From positions 1 to 34,657 of the forward strand of contig CBDUQN010000023.1 of assembly GCA_965369375.1 (NCBI GenBank): a stretch of DNA of 34,657 nt. Reading direction: 5' to 3'. Position 1 is the first letter of the stretch. Each line of letters begins with the position of its first letter. Shown here in pieces: positions 23,519 through 32,243 of this stretch. The DNA is from CBDUQN01 sp965369375 (GTDB lineage Bacteria; Krumholzibacteriota; Krumholzibacteriia; Krumholzibacteriales; Krumholzibacteriaceae). Under the pieces are notes generated by a model. That model searched no databases. It was not told where the DNA came from and worked only from the letters and a program-made list of their open reading frames with translations. The position numbers and the translations under genes are program-made.

Positions 23519-24484
23519 CTATGTTTCCCGCCCTGCGAGGAGCGCGGCTCCGAGAAACGACGCCTTGTTCCCGAGCTCGGCCAGGGTGACGCTCACCCGA
23601 GCGATCCTTTCATTCATTGCATTGGCTCTGAGGGCTTCCCGCGCGGGTCCGAGAATGAGCTCGCCGGCCCTTGAAATGCCGCCGCCGATGGCTATCGCCT
23701 CCGGATTGAACAGATGACAGAGGTTACAAAGACCAATGCCGAGATAGCGGCCCGTTTCCCGCAAGACCGCTGCAGCGAGCTCGTCGCCGTTGGCGGCCGA
23801 CAAAGATATGTCCCTTACCGTGAAATCTGTTATCGTTTTCAAGGCACTCTCTCCCGATGAGCCGGGCAGGATCCTCGCCCGCTCTGCAGATGAGGTAAGC
23901 AGGGCTTTCGCCCGCTCTACAATCGCCCTCGCGCCGATGAGCGATTCGATACATCCTCTGCATCCGCTGGTACACGCCGGACCGTCAGCAAGTATCACCG
24001 TGTGGCCGATCTCGCCGGCATACCCGTGGGCGCCGCGGAAGAGCTCCCCGTCCAGCACGATGCCTCCCCCTACTCCGGTCCCGAGCGTCACGCAGATAAA
24101 GTGTCTCGTTTCCCTGCCCGCACCCATGCGATACTCCGCATATGCGGCGCAGTTCACGTCATTTTCAACCGTTACGGGCACGTTCATGACATCCGAAAAC
24201 AGCCGGGCGAGCTGAACATCCTTCCAGCCGGTCAAATTCGGCGAGAAACAGAGAATCCCGTTGTCTCTATCGACTAGCCCTGCACAACCAATGCCGACGG
24301 CTGCCGCATCCATATCTTTCGAGCGGTTCTCATTGAACCAGGCCAGTATCCGGCCGCGGAGAGCCTCGGGCCCGTCAGCTGCTTTCGTTTCAATCTTCCC
24401 GTCGGCGAGGATCTCCCCACTTTCTTTTACAATTCCGAGCTTTGTATCGGTTCCACCAATATCCACCCCATATATACATTTCAT
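23519..24484 (-). CDS. ROK-family sugar kinase (glucokinase-like)
   Basis: 321-residue ROK protein phosphorylating a hexose, probably glucose. Visible motifs: the ATP-binding D-I-G-G-T-D-T-K (8-15), the catalytic E-N-D-V-N (106-110, D108 base), and the zinc site with H160 and C-T-S-G-C-R-G-C (C170, C174, C177). There is a second phosphate-binding segment A-I-G-G-G-I-S. No helix-turn-helix is present at the N-terminus, so it is a kinase rather than a ROK repressor. AAAGGG precedes the ATG. It lies 28 nt after folC. The exact sugar is not determinable from sequence. Confidence 0.92.
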   Translation of the reverse strand: MKCIYGVDIGGTDTKLGIVKESGEILADGKIETKAADGPEALRGRILAWFNENRSKDMDAAAVGIGCAGLVDRDNGILCFSPNLTGWKDVQLARLFSDVMNVPVTVENDVNCAAYAEYRMGAGRETRHFICVTLGTGVGGGIVLDGELFRGAHGYAGEIGHTVILADGPACTSGCRGCIESLIGARAIVERAKALLTSSAERARILPGSSGESALKTITDFTVRDISLSAANGDELAAAVLRETGRYLGIGLCNLCHLFNPEAIAIGGGISRAGELILGPAREALRANAMNERIARVSVTLAELGNKASFLGAALLAGRET

Positions 24485-24512
24485 AGGATTCCCTTTCTGA
24501 CATCTACATCCA

Positions 24513-25859
24513 TCACAGGCACCCTGCTGCCTCCTCGACGGTCAGGTGAGATCCGAAGATCAGGAGCGTATCGTGCGGTTCGAGAAGCTTCCGTGCAGTC
24601 CGAACCGCCTCTGCCATCCCGCGCGCCGCCCTGATCGATGCATATTCTCTCCCGCTTCCACCCTTTTTCTTAATAAAAAACCGCATCAGGTCCTTTGCAG
24701 AGGCGCTTCGCCTGTTTCTAAGCGGCACGAGAATGATCTCCCGCGCCGACTTCACGGCCCGAGCGGGAAACGTACCCAATTCCTTGTGGGCGAGGATCCC
24801 GAATATGATGACACTGCGCCTGGGCGGTGAAATGCGTCGCAGGGTATCGAGTGAAGCGAGGAGTGATTCCTCGTTGTGGGCGACATCGAGAACGATCCTC
24901 GGATTCCCGGGAAGGGTCTGGAACCGTCCGGGGAGAAACGCCGATGCCAAACCGCGTTTGACATATGAGCTCGCTGCTCTTCTCGCGCGAATCCCGCTCT
25001 CGGCGAGAACCTCAACGGTTCTGACCGCCGTCGCGGCGTTCTTCAGCTGCGCCATGCCGATGAGCCTCGTCCCCAGCTTGGAGTAGCTGCGCCGCGGCGT
25101 CACGAGGTCGAACGCCATTCGGCCGGGTGTTATCCCTTCCAGGTGAGCCTGCACCTCGTCGCGCACGCTGTGAAAAGGCAAGTCGCCGGCTTCACAGTGA
25201 CGCCGGGCCGCTTTTACGAGAGCGGCGGTGCCGAGATTCGCGACGAGCGGAACTGTTCCCTTCGTTATGCCGAGTTTCTCGCCCAGGATCCTGATTCTCG
25301 TTATGCCGAGGTGTTCACGGTGGTCGTACGAAATGCCCGTTATCACCGAACATGCTGAATTGACGAGCCTCGTTGCATCGAGCCTGCCCCCGAGGCCCAC
25401 CTCGAAAACAGCGACGTCGACCTTTTCACGAACAAAGTGCAGTATCGCCGCCGCCGTCAAACCCTCGAAAAAGGTAAAGGGTGTTTCTTCATACCACCGG
25501 ACCGGTCGCCGAAGGATATCATCGAGAACGGGGCTCGGTATCTCGGTGCCGTCGATTTGTATGCGTTCATTTATTCTGAAGAGGTGGGGGGAGTAGAAGA
25601 TGCCTGTTTTGAGCCCCCCGGCGCGCAATATCGACGATATGAATGCCGTTGCCGAGCCCTTCCCGTTCGTTCCTGCTACGAGAACCGCCGGAAACCGTTT
25701 TTGCGGGGCGCCGAGTCGTTCGAGCAGTCTCGCGATGTTCTCGAGACCGAGTTTTATTCTCGTGGGTCTTAAGCGGTGGAGGAAATGTATGTTGGGAAAA
25801 GGACCGACATCAACGGATGAGTGGGATCGTTTTGCGACCATGCTCCTCGCTCTTTTCAT
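24513..25859 (-). CDS. folC: bifunctional folylpolyglutamate/dihydrofolate synthase FolC
   Basis: Mur-ligase-like enzyme that adds glutamate to dihydropteroate and to folates. The ATP loop is A-G-T-N-G-K-G-S (62-69). The I-K-L-G-L-E-N-I segment (35-42), S-P-H-L-F-R-I-N-E-R-I (about 90-100) and S-Y-D-H-R-E-H-L-G (about 183) are family hallmarks. The length of 448 is typical. The gene overlaps the accD 3' end by 50 nt if the first ATG (25859) is used; an ATG at 25841 preceded closely by GAGGAG is an alternative. The accD-folC order with overlap is a common conserved arrangement. Confidence 0.93.
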   Translation of the reverse strand: MKRARSMVAKRSHSSVDVGPFPNIHFLHRLRPTRIKLGLENIARLLERLGAPQKRFPAVLVAGTNGKGSATAFISSILRAGGLKTGIFYSPHLFRINERIQIDGTEIPSPVLDDILRRPVRWYEETPFTFFEGLTAAAILHFVREKVDVAVFEVGLGGRLDATRLVNSACSVITGISYDHREHLGITRIRILGEKLGITKGTVPLVANLGTAALVKAARRHCEAGDLPFHSVRDEVQAHLEGITPGRMAFDLVTPRRSYSKLGTRLIGMAQLKNAATAVRTVEVLAESGIRARRAASSYVKRGLASAFLPGRFQTLPGNPRIVLDVAHNEESLLASLDTLRRISPPRRSVIIFGILAHKELGTFPARAVKSAREIILVPLRNRRSASAKDLMRFFIKKKGGSGREYASIRAARGMAEAVRTARKLLEPHDTLLIFGSHLTVEEAAGCL

Positions 25860-26715
25860 TGACGCTGTTCGCCGTCTCCCCCAGGAGAATATCGAGAAGT
25901 CTCATCAATTTACTGCCCAGATCCTGCCTGTTGCAGATCATGTCGATCATGCCATGTTCGAGCAGAAACTCCGAGCTCTGAAAACCCTCTGGCAGTTCTT
26001 CGCCGACCGTTTCACGAATCACCCTCGGCCCGGCGAAGCCGATCAATGCCTTCGGTTCGGCGATTATAATATCTCCCTGGAAAGCGAATGAAGCAGCCAC
26101 ACCACCCGTCGTCGGGTTGGTGATAATGGAGATAAAGGGAACACCCGCCTTCGAGACCCGGGCGATCGCCGCCGAGGTCTTGGCCAGCTGCATGAGCGCC
26201 AGCACCGATTCCTGCATGCGGGCGCCACCGGATGCGCTCACGATCACGAGCGGAAAATGCTCAGAAGCCGCCCGCCTCCCGAGCCGCGCAATCTTCTCAC
26301 CCACGACCGATCCCATGCTCCCACCCATAAATCGGAAATCCATAACGGCAATCGCTATGCGGCGGCCGTCGAGTAACGCCGTCCCGGTCAATACAGCGGA
26401 GTTGAGGGATGTTTTCTTGCGGGCTTCCTTGATACGGTCACGATACTTCTTTGAATCCTTGAACCGTAGGGGATCGCTCGAACGAAGGTCCGCGTCCATC
26501 TCCTCGAAAGATGCGGGATCGGTTATGATCTCGAGATAATCGTGAGCAGTGATGCGGAAATGGTAAAAGCACTTCGGACATATAAACAGGAGCTTGGCGA
26601 GCTCTTTTTTATAAAGAATCTCACCACACGCGGGACATTTCTCCCATAGACCGTCCGGCAGCGCCTTCTTGCGCCATGTCTTGATTCCCTGCTTCGCCCT
26701 TTTCAGCCAGTTCAT
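25810..26715 (-). CDS. accD: acetyl-CoA carboxylase carboxyltransferase subunit beta
   Basis: Beta subunit of the carboxyltransferase that makes malonyl-CoA for fatty-acid synthesis. The N-terminal zinc ribbon has C27-x2-C30 and C46-x2-C49. The crotonase-like core includes M-G-G-S-M-G-S-V-V-G-E, S-A-S-G-G-A-R-M-Q-E and N-P-T-T-G-G-V-A-A-S-F-A, the acetyl-CoA-binding oxyanion regions. 301 residues is normal. The AccA partner is not in the window. It has its own candidate promoter and a GAAGG Shine-Dalgarno before the ATG. folC follows with an overlap. Confidence 0.96.
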   Translation of the reverse strand: MNWLKRAKQGIKTWRKKALPDGLWEKCPACGEILYKKELAKLLFICPKCFYHFRITAHDYLEIITDPASFEEMDADLRSSDPLRFKDSKKYRDRIKEARKKTSLNSAVLTGTALLDGRRIAIAVMDFRFMGGSMGSVVGEKIARLGRRAASEHFPLVIVSASGGARMQESVLALMQLAKTSAAIARVSKAGVPFISIITNPTTGGVAASFAFQGDIIIAEPKALIGFAGPRVIRETVGEELPEGFQSSEFLLEHGMIDMICNRQDLGSKLMRLLDILLGETANSVNEKSEEHGRKTIPLIR

Positions 26716-26759
26716 TACCTTCTATCCTTATCCCATTCGAGTTATATCCGTCAATAATA

Positions 26760-26787
26760 ATTATATACACATTTAATAAATCGCCAA
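26760..26787 (-). promoter_or_regulatory. sigma-70-type promoter for accD-folC
   Basis: TTGGCG (26787-26782), 16-bp spacer, TATAAT (26765-26760), about 45 bp before the accD ATG. The -10 is a perfect match. It sits in the 158-bp gap after the purine nucleoside phosphorylase stop, which holds no other feature I can identify. Confidence 0.6.
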
Positions 26788-26873
26788 CTCGTAATCAGCT
26801 ATGCCCGCAGAGGCGATACAGGCCTTTCTATCGGGATCGCTCCGATCAGCGCCCCCAACGCTCACTATACCCA

Positions 26874-27689
26874 TCAGTAGAATTTATAGTTCCCGTAAGC
26901 AAGTTTTGCAATTATTTTTAAAAGGATTCGAGCCCCGGCGCCGCCCCGGCGCACCACTTCCCCGTGGTCGATCGTGCCGCCGGAAAGATTGGCAGTCTGA
27001 TTCGTTATCCAGCTGAGCAGAGCCGGTTCGATGCCCGCCGCACTCGCCGCATAGAGCTCGGGCAACGATGACATCGTTGCCGCATCGGCGCCGAGAAATG
27101 CCCCCGCCCGCGCTTCGGCGGCTGTTTCGTATGCGGGACCGATCGAGAAGAGCAGGGTCCCTTCATGCAGATCCACGCCGGCCTCGAGAGCCGCGCTGCG
27201 CACCGACTGTCGAAATCGCGGGGAGATCATGCGCCGTCCGGATAGGGGGTCTCCCCCTCTCGTGCGCCTCCCGTCACGCGAAGTTTTCGGGAGTCCGGTT
27301 TTCCATGGCAGGGAAACGATATCGCCCGGCAACATCCAGGAGCCGATCGATAGATCCGGGCGAAGGCTTCCCGCGGCTTGGGTAATCAGCATCCGATTGC
27401 ATCCGAGTCTCTTCGCAAGCAAGACAAGACGTCCCGCGTCCTCGAGGTCGGCACCTTCATAGAGGTGAAATCTGCCGGCAAAGAGCAGGATTTCAATACG
27501 ATCGATTCTGCAGAGCGAGAGTCTCCCGGGGTGCCCGGCGACCGTGGGGGAGGCGAATCCCGGAATCGCGGTGTAAGGAATAGATTCGATCCTCTCCGCA
27601 ATGCGCTCGATCCCTGAGAGGCCCGAGCCGAGGACTACGGCGATCTCTGCTCTATCTTGAAAGGGGGAGAGATGTGTGATTTTACTCAT
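26874..27689 (-). CDS. purine nucleoside phosphorylase (PNP-I, PunA-like)
   Basis: Trimeric-type PNP that phosphorolyses inosine/guanosine. The ATG at 27689 overlaps the rimI stop (ATGAGTAA), giving 271 residues and translational coupling; an ATG 11 codons upstream is less likely. Motifs: G-S-G-L-S-G (phosphate loop), A-G-H-P-G-R, G-R-F-H-L-Y-E-G, G-P-A-Y-E-T-A-A-E-A-R (the catalytic Glu region) and G-A-D-A-A-T-M-S-S-L-P-E. Some positions are unusual: T-Q-A-A-G-S-L replaces the common T-N-A-A-G-G-L, and the tail is short. Substrate range is uncertain for that reason. Confidence 0.85.
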   Translation of the reverse strand: MSKITHLSPFQDRAEIAVVLGSGLSGIERIAERIESIPYTAIPGFASPTVAGHPGRLSLCRIDRIEILLFAGRFHLYEGADLEDAGRLVLLAKRLGCNRMLITQAAGSLRPDLSIGSWMLPGDIVSLPWKTGLPKTSRDGRRTRGGDPLSGRRMISPRFRQSVRSAALEAGVDLHEGTLLFSIGPAYETAAEARAGAFLGADAATMSSLPELYAASAAGIEPALLSWITNQTANLSGGTIDHGEVVRRGGAGARILLKIIAKLAYGNYKFY

Positions 27690-28134
27690 CGAATATGTGC
27701 TCCATGATGAGAGCGTCCTCACCCGTTTCCCGGTAGTACCCCTTTCGCTTCCCCACCACCTGGAAACCTCTCTTGGAGTAGAATTCCTGAGCCCCGGTGT
27801 TGCCGACGCGCACTTCGAGCGTCATTCTGCAGACTCCGCGTTCCCTTCCCATTTCAATCACGGTATCGAGCAATCTGTTTGCGAGGCCCTTTCGGCGCCG
27901 GTGGGGAATAACCGCTATGCTCAAGAGATGGATCTCTTCGAATACAAACCAGGCGGTCGCATACCCGATAACGGTGTCTCCCTCGACGAGCGAGAGATTC
28001 ACCGCGACCTTGTTCAGGCTGAGCTGATGCCTGAACATCAATTCGGTCCACGGCGCCGGGAAACTCTGCCACTCGATCTCGAGCACGTCATCGATGTCGG
28101 CTTCTCTCATTTCACGAATAGTGCACACGGACAT
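27682..28134 (-). CDS. rimI: ribosomal-protein-alanine N-acetyltransferase RimI
   Basis: GNAT-fold acetyltransferase of 150 residues that acetylates the N-terminus of ribosomal protein S18 in characterised bacteria. The signature includes L-S-I-A-V-I-P-H-R-R-R-K-G-L-A-N-R-L-L (acetyl-CoA loop R-R-x-G-x-A) and E-V-R-V-G-N-T-G-A-Q-E-F-Y-S-K-R-G-F. The ATG at 28134 follows GGGGGAAAG and starts 2 nt after the tsaB stop. A much longer frame to 28722 exists only because of the tsaB shadow. The tsaE-tsaB-rimI order is a classic conserved cluster. Confidence 0.95.
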   Translation of the reverse strand: MSVCTIREMREADIDDVLEIEWQSFPAPWTELMFRHQLSLNKVAVNLSLVEGDTVIGYATAWFVFEEIHLLSIAVIPHRRRKGLANRLLDTVIEMGRERGVCRMTLEVRVGNTGAQEFYSKRGFQVVGKRKGYYRETGEDALIMEHIFDE

Positions 28135-28136
28135 GC

Positions 28137-28853
28137 CTACTTTCCCCCGCCGGGTTTCAGGTCGTAGCCGGCGGGCAGACGGGCATCTGGGGGCCGAATG
28201 TAGAGGGGCTCGAGAATCGACAGTTCCTTGTACGGCATCGGCTTGCGGCCGGCGGCAAGCGCGGCGAGCACCGAAGCCGACGGTACGGACCACCGTGGTC
28301 CGGCGAAACAGCTCGAAGCGGGGAGCGACGATTCGAGCTGCTCGCGGTACCGCAACGCCCCGGTCCCGCAGACAAGCACGGGAGCGCCACCGGCGGTCTC
28401 CGCGATGAGTTTCGCGAGATCTTCCGGTTTCGCCGAAAATGGAGGCATGATCTCCTTTGGCAAACCGTCTTCGGTACCGTAGAGGGCGCCATAGACCTCT
28501 TCCCTGCGCGCGTCGATCAGCGGCAACGTGTTCAAGCGTGCATAGGGAAGCGCCGCGGCGAGAACCTCGAGGCTCGGCACTGCAACGGCGGGCCGTTTTC
28601 CGACCGCCGCAAAAGCCTTGACCGTCGCGAGACCGATCCGAAGCCCCGTGAAACTGCCCGGACCGGAAACAACGGCGAACAGATCGATATCCTTTATCAC
28701 GGCCTTTGCCATCCTGAGGCACACATCCACGGCGGGCATCAGGGTGGCCGAATGGGTATCGCTCGCATCGAAGAGAATCTCGCAGAGGAGTTCGTCGTTA
28801 TTCGAAACGGCGACGCTCCCCTTTATATGAGACGTATCAAGTGCGAGTATCAC
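28137..28853 (-). CDS. tsaB: tRNA threonylcarbamoyladenosine biosynthesis protein TsaB
   Basis: TsaB (YeaZ) dimerises with TsaD and is required for the t6A37 modification of tRNAs reading ANN codons. 238 residues from a GTG preceded by AGAGGTGG. N-terminal ASKHA fold: I-L-A-L-D-T-S, S-G-P-G-S-F-T-G-L-R-I-G-L-A (the most conserved TsaB segment, about 64-77) and D-A-R-R-E-E-V-Y (about 112-119). It lies 12 nt after tsaE and 2 nt before rimI. TsaC and TsaD are outside the window. Confidence 0.95.
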   Translation of the reverse strand: MILALDTSHIKGSVAVSNNDELLCEILFDASDTHSATLMPAVDVCLRMAKAVIKDIDLFAVVSGPGSFTGLRIGLATVKAFAAVGKRPAVAVPSLEVLAAALPYARLNTLPLIDARREEVYGALYGTEDGLPKEIMPPFSAKPEDLAKLIAETAGGAPVLVCGTGALRYREQLESSLPASSCFAGPRWSVPSASVLAALAAGRKPMPYKELSILEPLYIRPPDARLPAGYDLKPGGGK

Positions 28854-28865
28854 GGTCCACCTCTT

Positions 28866-29357
28866 TTACCTCGTGACATTCGGAAGCTCTTCGATTAAGC
28901 ATTTGCTCGATTCAATCACGATTTCCCGATCCTGTTTGCCGGTTATTCTCATGGCGATCCTGACATCGAACGAGAGCACGCCATCGGGAAGCCTGTCGCC
29001 CCACTCGACGATGACTATCGTCCGGCCGTCGATCGCATCGTACAGGCCGAGACCGTCTATCTCATCGAGCTTTTCGAGGCGGTACAGATCGAAATGGAGA
29101 ACGGGCAGCGTGCCCCGGTATTCCTCGACGAGTATAAAGCTCGGTGAGAGCACCTCTTGATCGACACCGAGACCTTCGCAGATCCCTTTGGCGATGAGCG
29201 TCTTGCCGGCACCGAGTCCGCCTTCGAGCGACAGGGCCGATCCCGGCGGCACGAGTGATCCGATTCTTTTGCCTATTGCACGTGTCGCTGCCGGAGAATC
29301 GCTCTTCAGGATCTTTCGCGCAGGGGGTCCGTCATGCTGTACGAGGCGTTTCATCAC
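28866..29357 (-). CDS. tsaE: tRNA threonylcarbamoyladenosine biosynthesis ATPase TsaE
   Basis: P-loop ATPase that drives the TsaB-TsaD complex. Walker A is G-G-L-G-A-G-K-T (46-53). S-P-S-F-I-L-V-E-E-Y and H-F-D-L-Y-R-L (Walker B-like and sensor regions), E-W-G-D-R-L-P follow. 163 residues. The 57-nt gap from the PorX-like gene contains T-rich runs but no convincing terminator, so it may be cotranscribed. Confidence 0.95.
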   Translation of the reverse strand: MMKRLVQHDGPPARKILKSDSPAATRAIGKRIGSLVPPGSALSLEGGLGAGKTLIAKGICEGLGVDQEVLSPSFILVEEYRGTLPVLHFDLYRLEKLDEIDGLGLYDAIDGRTIVIVEWGDRLPDGVLSFDVRIAMRITGKQDREIVIESSKCLIEELPNVTR

Positions 29358-29414
29358 TCAATGGTATGAAAACAGGTCAAAAAGAGCAAAAAAGATTTTA
29401 TATATCACCATTCG

Positions 29415-30965
29415 TCACTTCGGCGTGAGGATCATGCAGGGAATAATCATCTCCTCCAGCGAGATTCCGCCGTGCTGGAAGGTTCCGTGATACTGCTTCT
29501 CGAACTCGTGGAATCTCGTAGGATAGACAAAGTAGTAGTTCTCCTTGGCGATTATGTAGTTTTTCGACGGGCTCTCCGACGGCAGCTTGAAATCCTTCGG
29601 CTTTCTGATGAGCAATGTCTGTTTCTGATCGCCGTTTATATTCTCCCCGAACTTGTATCGCAAATTCGTCGATGTATCGCGATTGCCGTGCACGAGACTC
29701 GCTTTCTGTCCGAGGATCGATCCATGGTCGGTCGTAATAACGACGATCGCCTCGTGCTTCGATACTTTCTGAAGGATCTTGAGAAGAGCCGAATGACTGA
29801 ACCACGAGCGCATGAGTGATCTGAACGCGCTCTCGTCAGGGGCGATCTCCTGGAGGATCTCACTCTGGCTTCGCCCATGCGCCAGGATGTCGAGGAAGTT
29901 GAAGACAATAGATACCAGGGTGAGATTTCTATAACTGTCCACCTGTTTACTGATTTCGTTCGCCTCTTCTATCTCGTAAATCTTCGCATACTTCGTTGTG
30001 ATGTTCCCGAAACCCGATCGCTTGAGTTGCTCCTGCAGCAGATTCTGCTCGAAACGGTTCTTGCTGAACTCGTCCTTCGACTTCTCGAGCCAGTATCGCG
30101 GATGCCGCTCCTGGATTTCGGATGGAAAGAGTCCTGCGAAGATCGAATTACGTGCATACGGTGTGGCGGTCGGCAGAATGGAACAGTAGAGCTCCCGCTG
30201 TATGTTGTAGAGAGGCGCGAGAAGATCTTCTATCTTCAGCCACTGATCGAACCGCATGCAATCGATGAGTATGAAGTATACCTTCCGTTTCGCTTGGAGG
30301 TGCGGAAAAACGTAATGCTTGAATATATCCACACTCAAGACGGGCCGCTCCTTAGAGTGGACCCAGTCGCGGTAATGCTTTTCTATGTAACGGCCGAATT
30401 CGACGTTGCAGTTCAGCCTCAGATCCTGATGGGTCTGGCCGAGACCGGTTTCCTTGAAGCGGTCGAACTCGACGTCCCACTGGGAGAGTTCCTGGTGAAT
30501 CTTCACCCAGTCCTCCCAATCCGGCTCCCCGAGCAGCATGTCGTTTATCTTCTGGTACACCGAGAGATAATCCTTGCTCACCGCCCCTTCCTGGATCTTG
30601 TGTGAATCGAGGATCCGCTTGGCGGCGGAGTAGATCTGAAGAGGATTGACCGGCTTGAGAAGATAATCGTCGATCTTCATGCCGATAGCCTGATCCATCA
30701 ATCCTTCCGCTTCGTTCTTGGTGATCATGATGACCGGGAGATTCGAGTCGATCTCTTTTATCTCCTGCAGCGTCTCGAGTCCGCTCTTGCCCGGCATCGT
30801 CTCATCGAGCAAAATCAGATCGAACTGTTCCTTCCTGATAATGGCTACCGCGTCCCCGCCGCTCGACGCACCGGTGACCTCATACCCTTTCTCCTCGAGA
30901 AACATCATATGGGACTTGAGAAGATCGATTTCGTCATCGATCCAGAGTATTTTCTTTCCCTTCAC
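29415..30965 (-). CDS. porX: PorX-like response regulator with PglZ phosphatase-fold effector
   Basis: The GTG at 30965 with AAGGAGG 7 nt upstream gives 516 residues, matching PorX of Porphyromonas (518). The receiver has D-D-E near residue 11 and phospho-acceptor D54 in L-L-D-E-T-M-P-G. A helical linker (about 125-215) leads to a PglZ/alkaline-phosphatase-type domain with F-I-L-I-D-C-M-R-F-D-Q-W near 255 and V-I-T-T-D-H-G-S near 425. In Bacteroidetes PorX regulates type IX secretion with PorY and an ECF sigma factor, and its PglZ domain cleaves oligonucleotide signals. The sensor kinase gene is 28 nt upstream on the same transcript. Confidence 0.9.
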   Translation of the reverse strand: MKGKKILWIDDEIDLLKSHMMFLEEKGYEVTGASSGGDAVAIIRKEQFDLILLDETMPGKSGLETLQEIKEIDSNLPVIMITKNEAEGLMDQAIGMKIDDYLLKPVNPLQIYSAAKRILDSHKIQEGAVSKDYLSVYQKINDMLLGEPDWEDWVKIHQELSQWDVEFDRFKETGLGQTHQDLRLNCNVEFGRYIEKHYRDWVHSKERPVLSVDIFKHYVFPHLQAKRKVYFILIDCMRFDQWLKIEDLLAPLYNIQRELYCSILPTATPYARNSIFAGLFPSEIQERHPRYWLEKSKDEFSKNRFEQNLLQEQLKRSGFGNITTKYAKIYEIEEANEISKQVDSYRNLTLVSIVFNFLDILAHGRSQSEILQEIAPDESAFRSLMRSWFSHSALLKILQKVSKHEAIVVITTDHGSILGQKASLVHGNRDTSTNLRYKFGENINGDQKQTLLIRKPKDFKLPSESPSKNYIIAKENYYFVYPTRFHEFEKQYHGTFQHGGISLEEMIIPCMILTPK

Positions 30966-30993
30966 GGTGTTTCCTCCTTGCGTCCCGGGGGTG

Positions 30994-32241
30994 TCAATCA
31001 ACGGGGAAAGCAATGAAAAACGTAGTTCCCTTTCCAAGCTGCGTGTGCAGCACCTTTATGCTCCCGTGGTGGATATCTTCGACAATCCGCTTGGTCAGAG
31101 CCAGGCCGAGTCCCCAACCGCGCTTCTTCGTCGTGAATCCCGGATTGAAGATTCTGTTTCTCACACCCGGATTCATGCCCCTGCCGTTATCGCTGAATGT
31201 TATCTCTACCCGGCTATCACCTCTATTGACCCTTCCTTCAATATTGATCTTTCCCCCGTCACCCGCAATCGCGTCGAGAGCGTTTTTTATGAGATTTTCG
31301 AAAACCCAGCCGACGAGGTCCGTGCTGCACCGGATCATGGGCAGTTCCTCGAGATCGACCGTTATCGTCGAATGTATCTTGAGTGACGGTCTGCGCCGCT
31401 CGAAATAATCCACCGTACCCTTTATGATCTCGGCGAGTTCGCGGTACTCGAGCTTCGGCGTTGAGCCTATCTTGCTGAATCTCGCGGAAATACTGCTTAA
31501 TCTATCGACATCGGCGGCTGCTTCGTCGACGGCGTTGGCCAGCTTTTCGGAATCTCCCCCCTCCTTTATCTCCTCGCGGATCATGGTGATCCATCCCATG
31601 ATCGATGAGAGGGGCGTGCCGAGCTGATGCGCCGTCTCCTTTGCCATCCCGACCCAGATCGATCGTTGCTGGCCTATTTTCATGGAGCGGAATCCCAGAA
31701 ATCCGAAAAGCATGAAGAGCACGAATACGGCCACCTGCACGTACGGCGCAAACTTGAGCTCATTGGTCAGCGCGGTCGCCCCGTAGTGGATGATAAGATT
31801 GACCTTATCAATCGGGATCTCGATCGGCTCGTTGATCCGATCATACGCATGCGCTTTATGCATCGCCTGTGTCAATACCGGATCGGTGGGATTGGAAGGA
31901 TCGAAATCGATAACGCGGGCATACTGATCGTCCTGGATCTGCGCAACGCCGGTCTGGTTGTTCCAGAGCACCGGCCTTCCCTCGGGGTCGGTGATGACGA
32001 TGGGAATATCGATCATATTGATTGCTTCGTCGACGAAACCCTGCCGGCTCGCATCCTCGACCTTGGGAAGTTCGATTGCAATAAACCGCGAAAAGAGCTG
32101 CGTCGTATGCTCCGACTGCGCCTGCATCCTCCGTATCAGCGTGTTGTTGTAGTAGAGCGCAAACAATACGAGAATAATGCCACCGAGAATGAAGTAGACC
32201 TTGAGAAGAAAAGGAAGATTTCTTGGAGCCCGAATGTTCAC
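30994..32241 (-). CDS. sensor histidine kinase, probable PorY partner of PorX
   Basis: 415 residues from a GTG placed 2 nt after the serS stop, with AGAGGG at good distance. Two transmembrane segments (about 11-31 and 166-185) flank a periplasmic region of about 135 residues that contains a PAS-like I-P-I-V-I-T-D-P-E-G-R-P-V-L-W segment. The cytoplasmic part has a HisKA box A-K-E-T-A-H-Q-L-G-T-P-L-S-S (H205) and a full HATPase: N-L-I-K-N-A-L-D-A-I, D-N-G-R-G-M, G-F-T-T-K-K-R-G-W-G-L-G-L-A-L. The H-box wording is that of Bacteroidetes/FCB kinases such as PorY. Pairing with the adjacent PorX-like gene is inferred from the operon. Confidence 0.85.
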   Translation of the reverse strand: MNIRAPRNLPFLLKVYFILGGIILVLFALYYNNTLIRRMQAQSEHTTQLFSRFIAIELPKVEDASRQGFVDEAINMIDIPIVITDPEGRPVLWNNQTGVAQIQDDQYARVIDFDPSNPTDPVLTQAMHKAHAYDRINEPIEIPIDKVNLIIHYGATALTNELKFAPYVQVAVFVLFMLFGFLGFRSMKIGQQRSIWVGMAKETAHQLGTPLSSIMGWITMIREEIKEGGDSEKLANAVDEAAADVDRLSSISARFSKIGSTPKLEYRELAEIIKGTVDYFERRRPSLKIHSTITVDLEELPMIRCSTDLVGWVFENLIKNALDAIAGDGGKINIEGRVNRGDSRVEITFSDNGRGMNPGVRNRIFNPGFTTKKRGWGLGLALTKRIVEDIHHGSIKVLHTQLGKGTTFFIAFPVD

Positions 32242-32243
32242 AG

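Noticed and set aside
22714..23589. 291-residue plus-strand frame opposite lptD
   Set aside because: Shadow of the lptD N-terminal region; composition follows codon-position bias of the opposite strand.
27682..28722. 346-residue open frame covering rimI and extending upstream
   Set aside because: Only the last 150 residues are RimI; the upstream part is Arg/Gly-rich antisense-like sequence in another frame of tsaB, whose own frame has clear homology.
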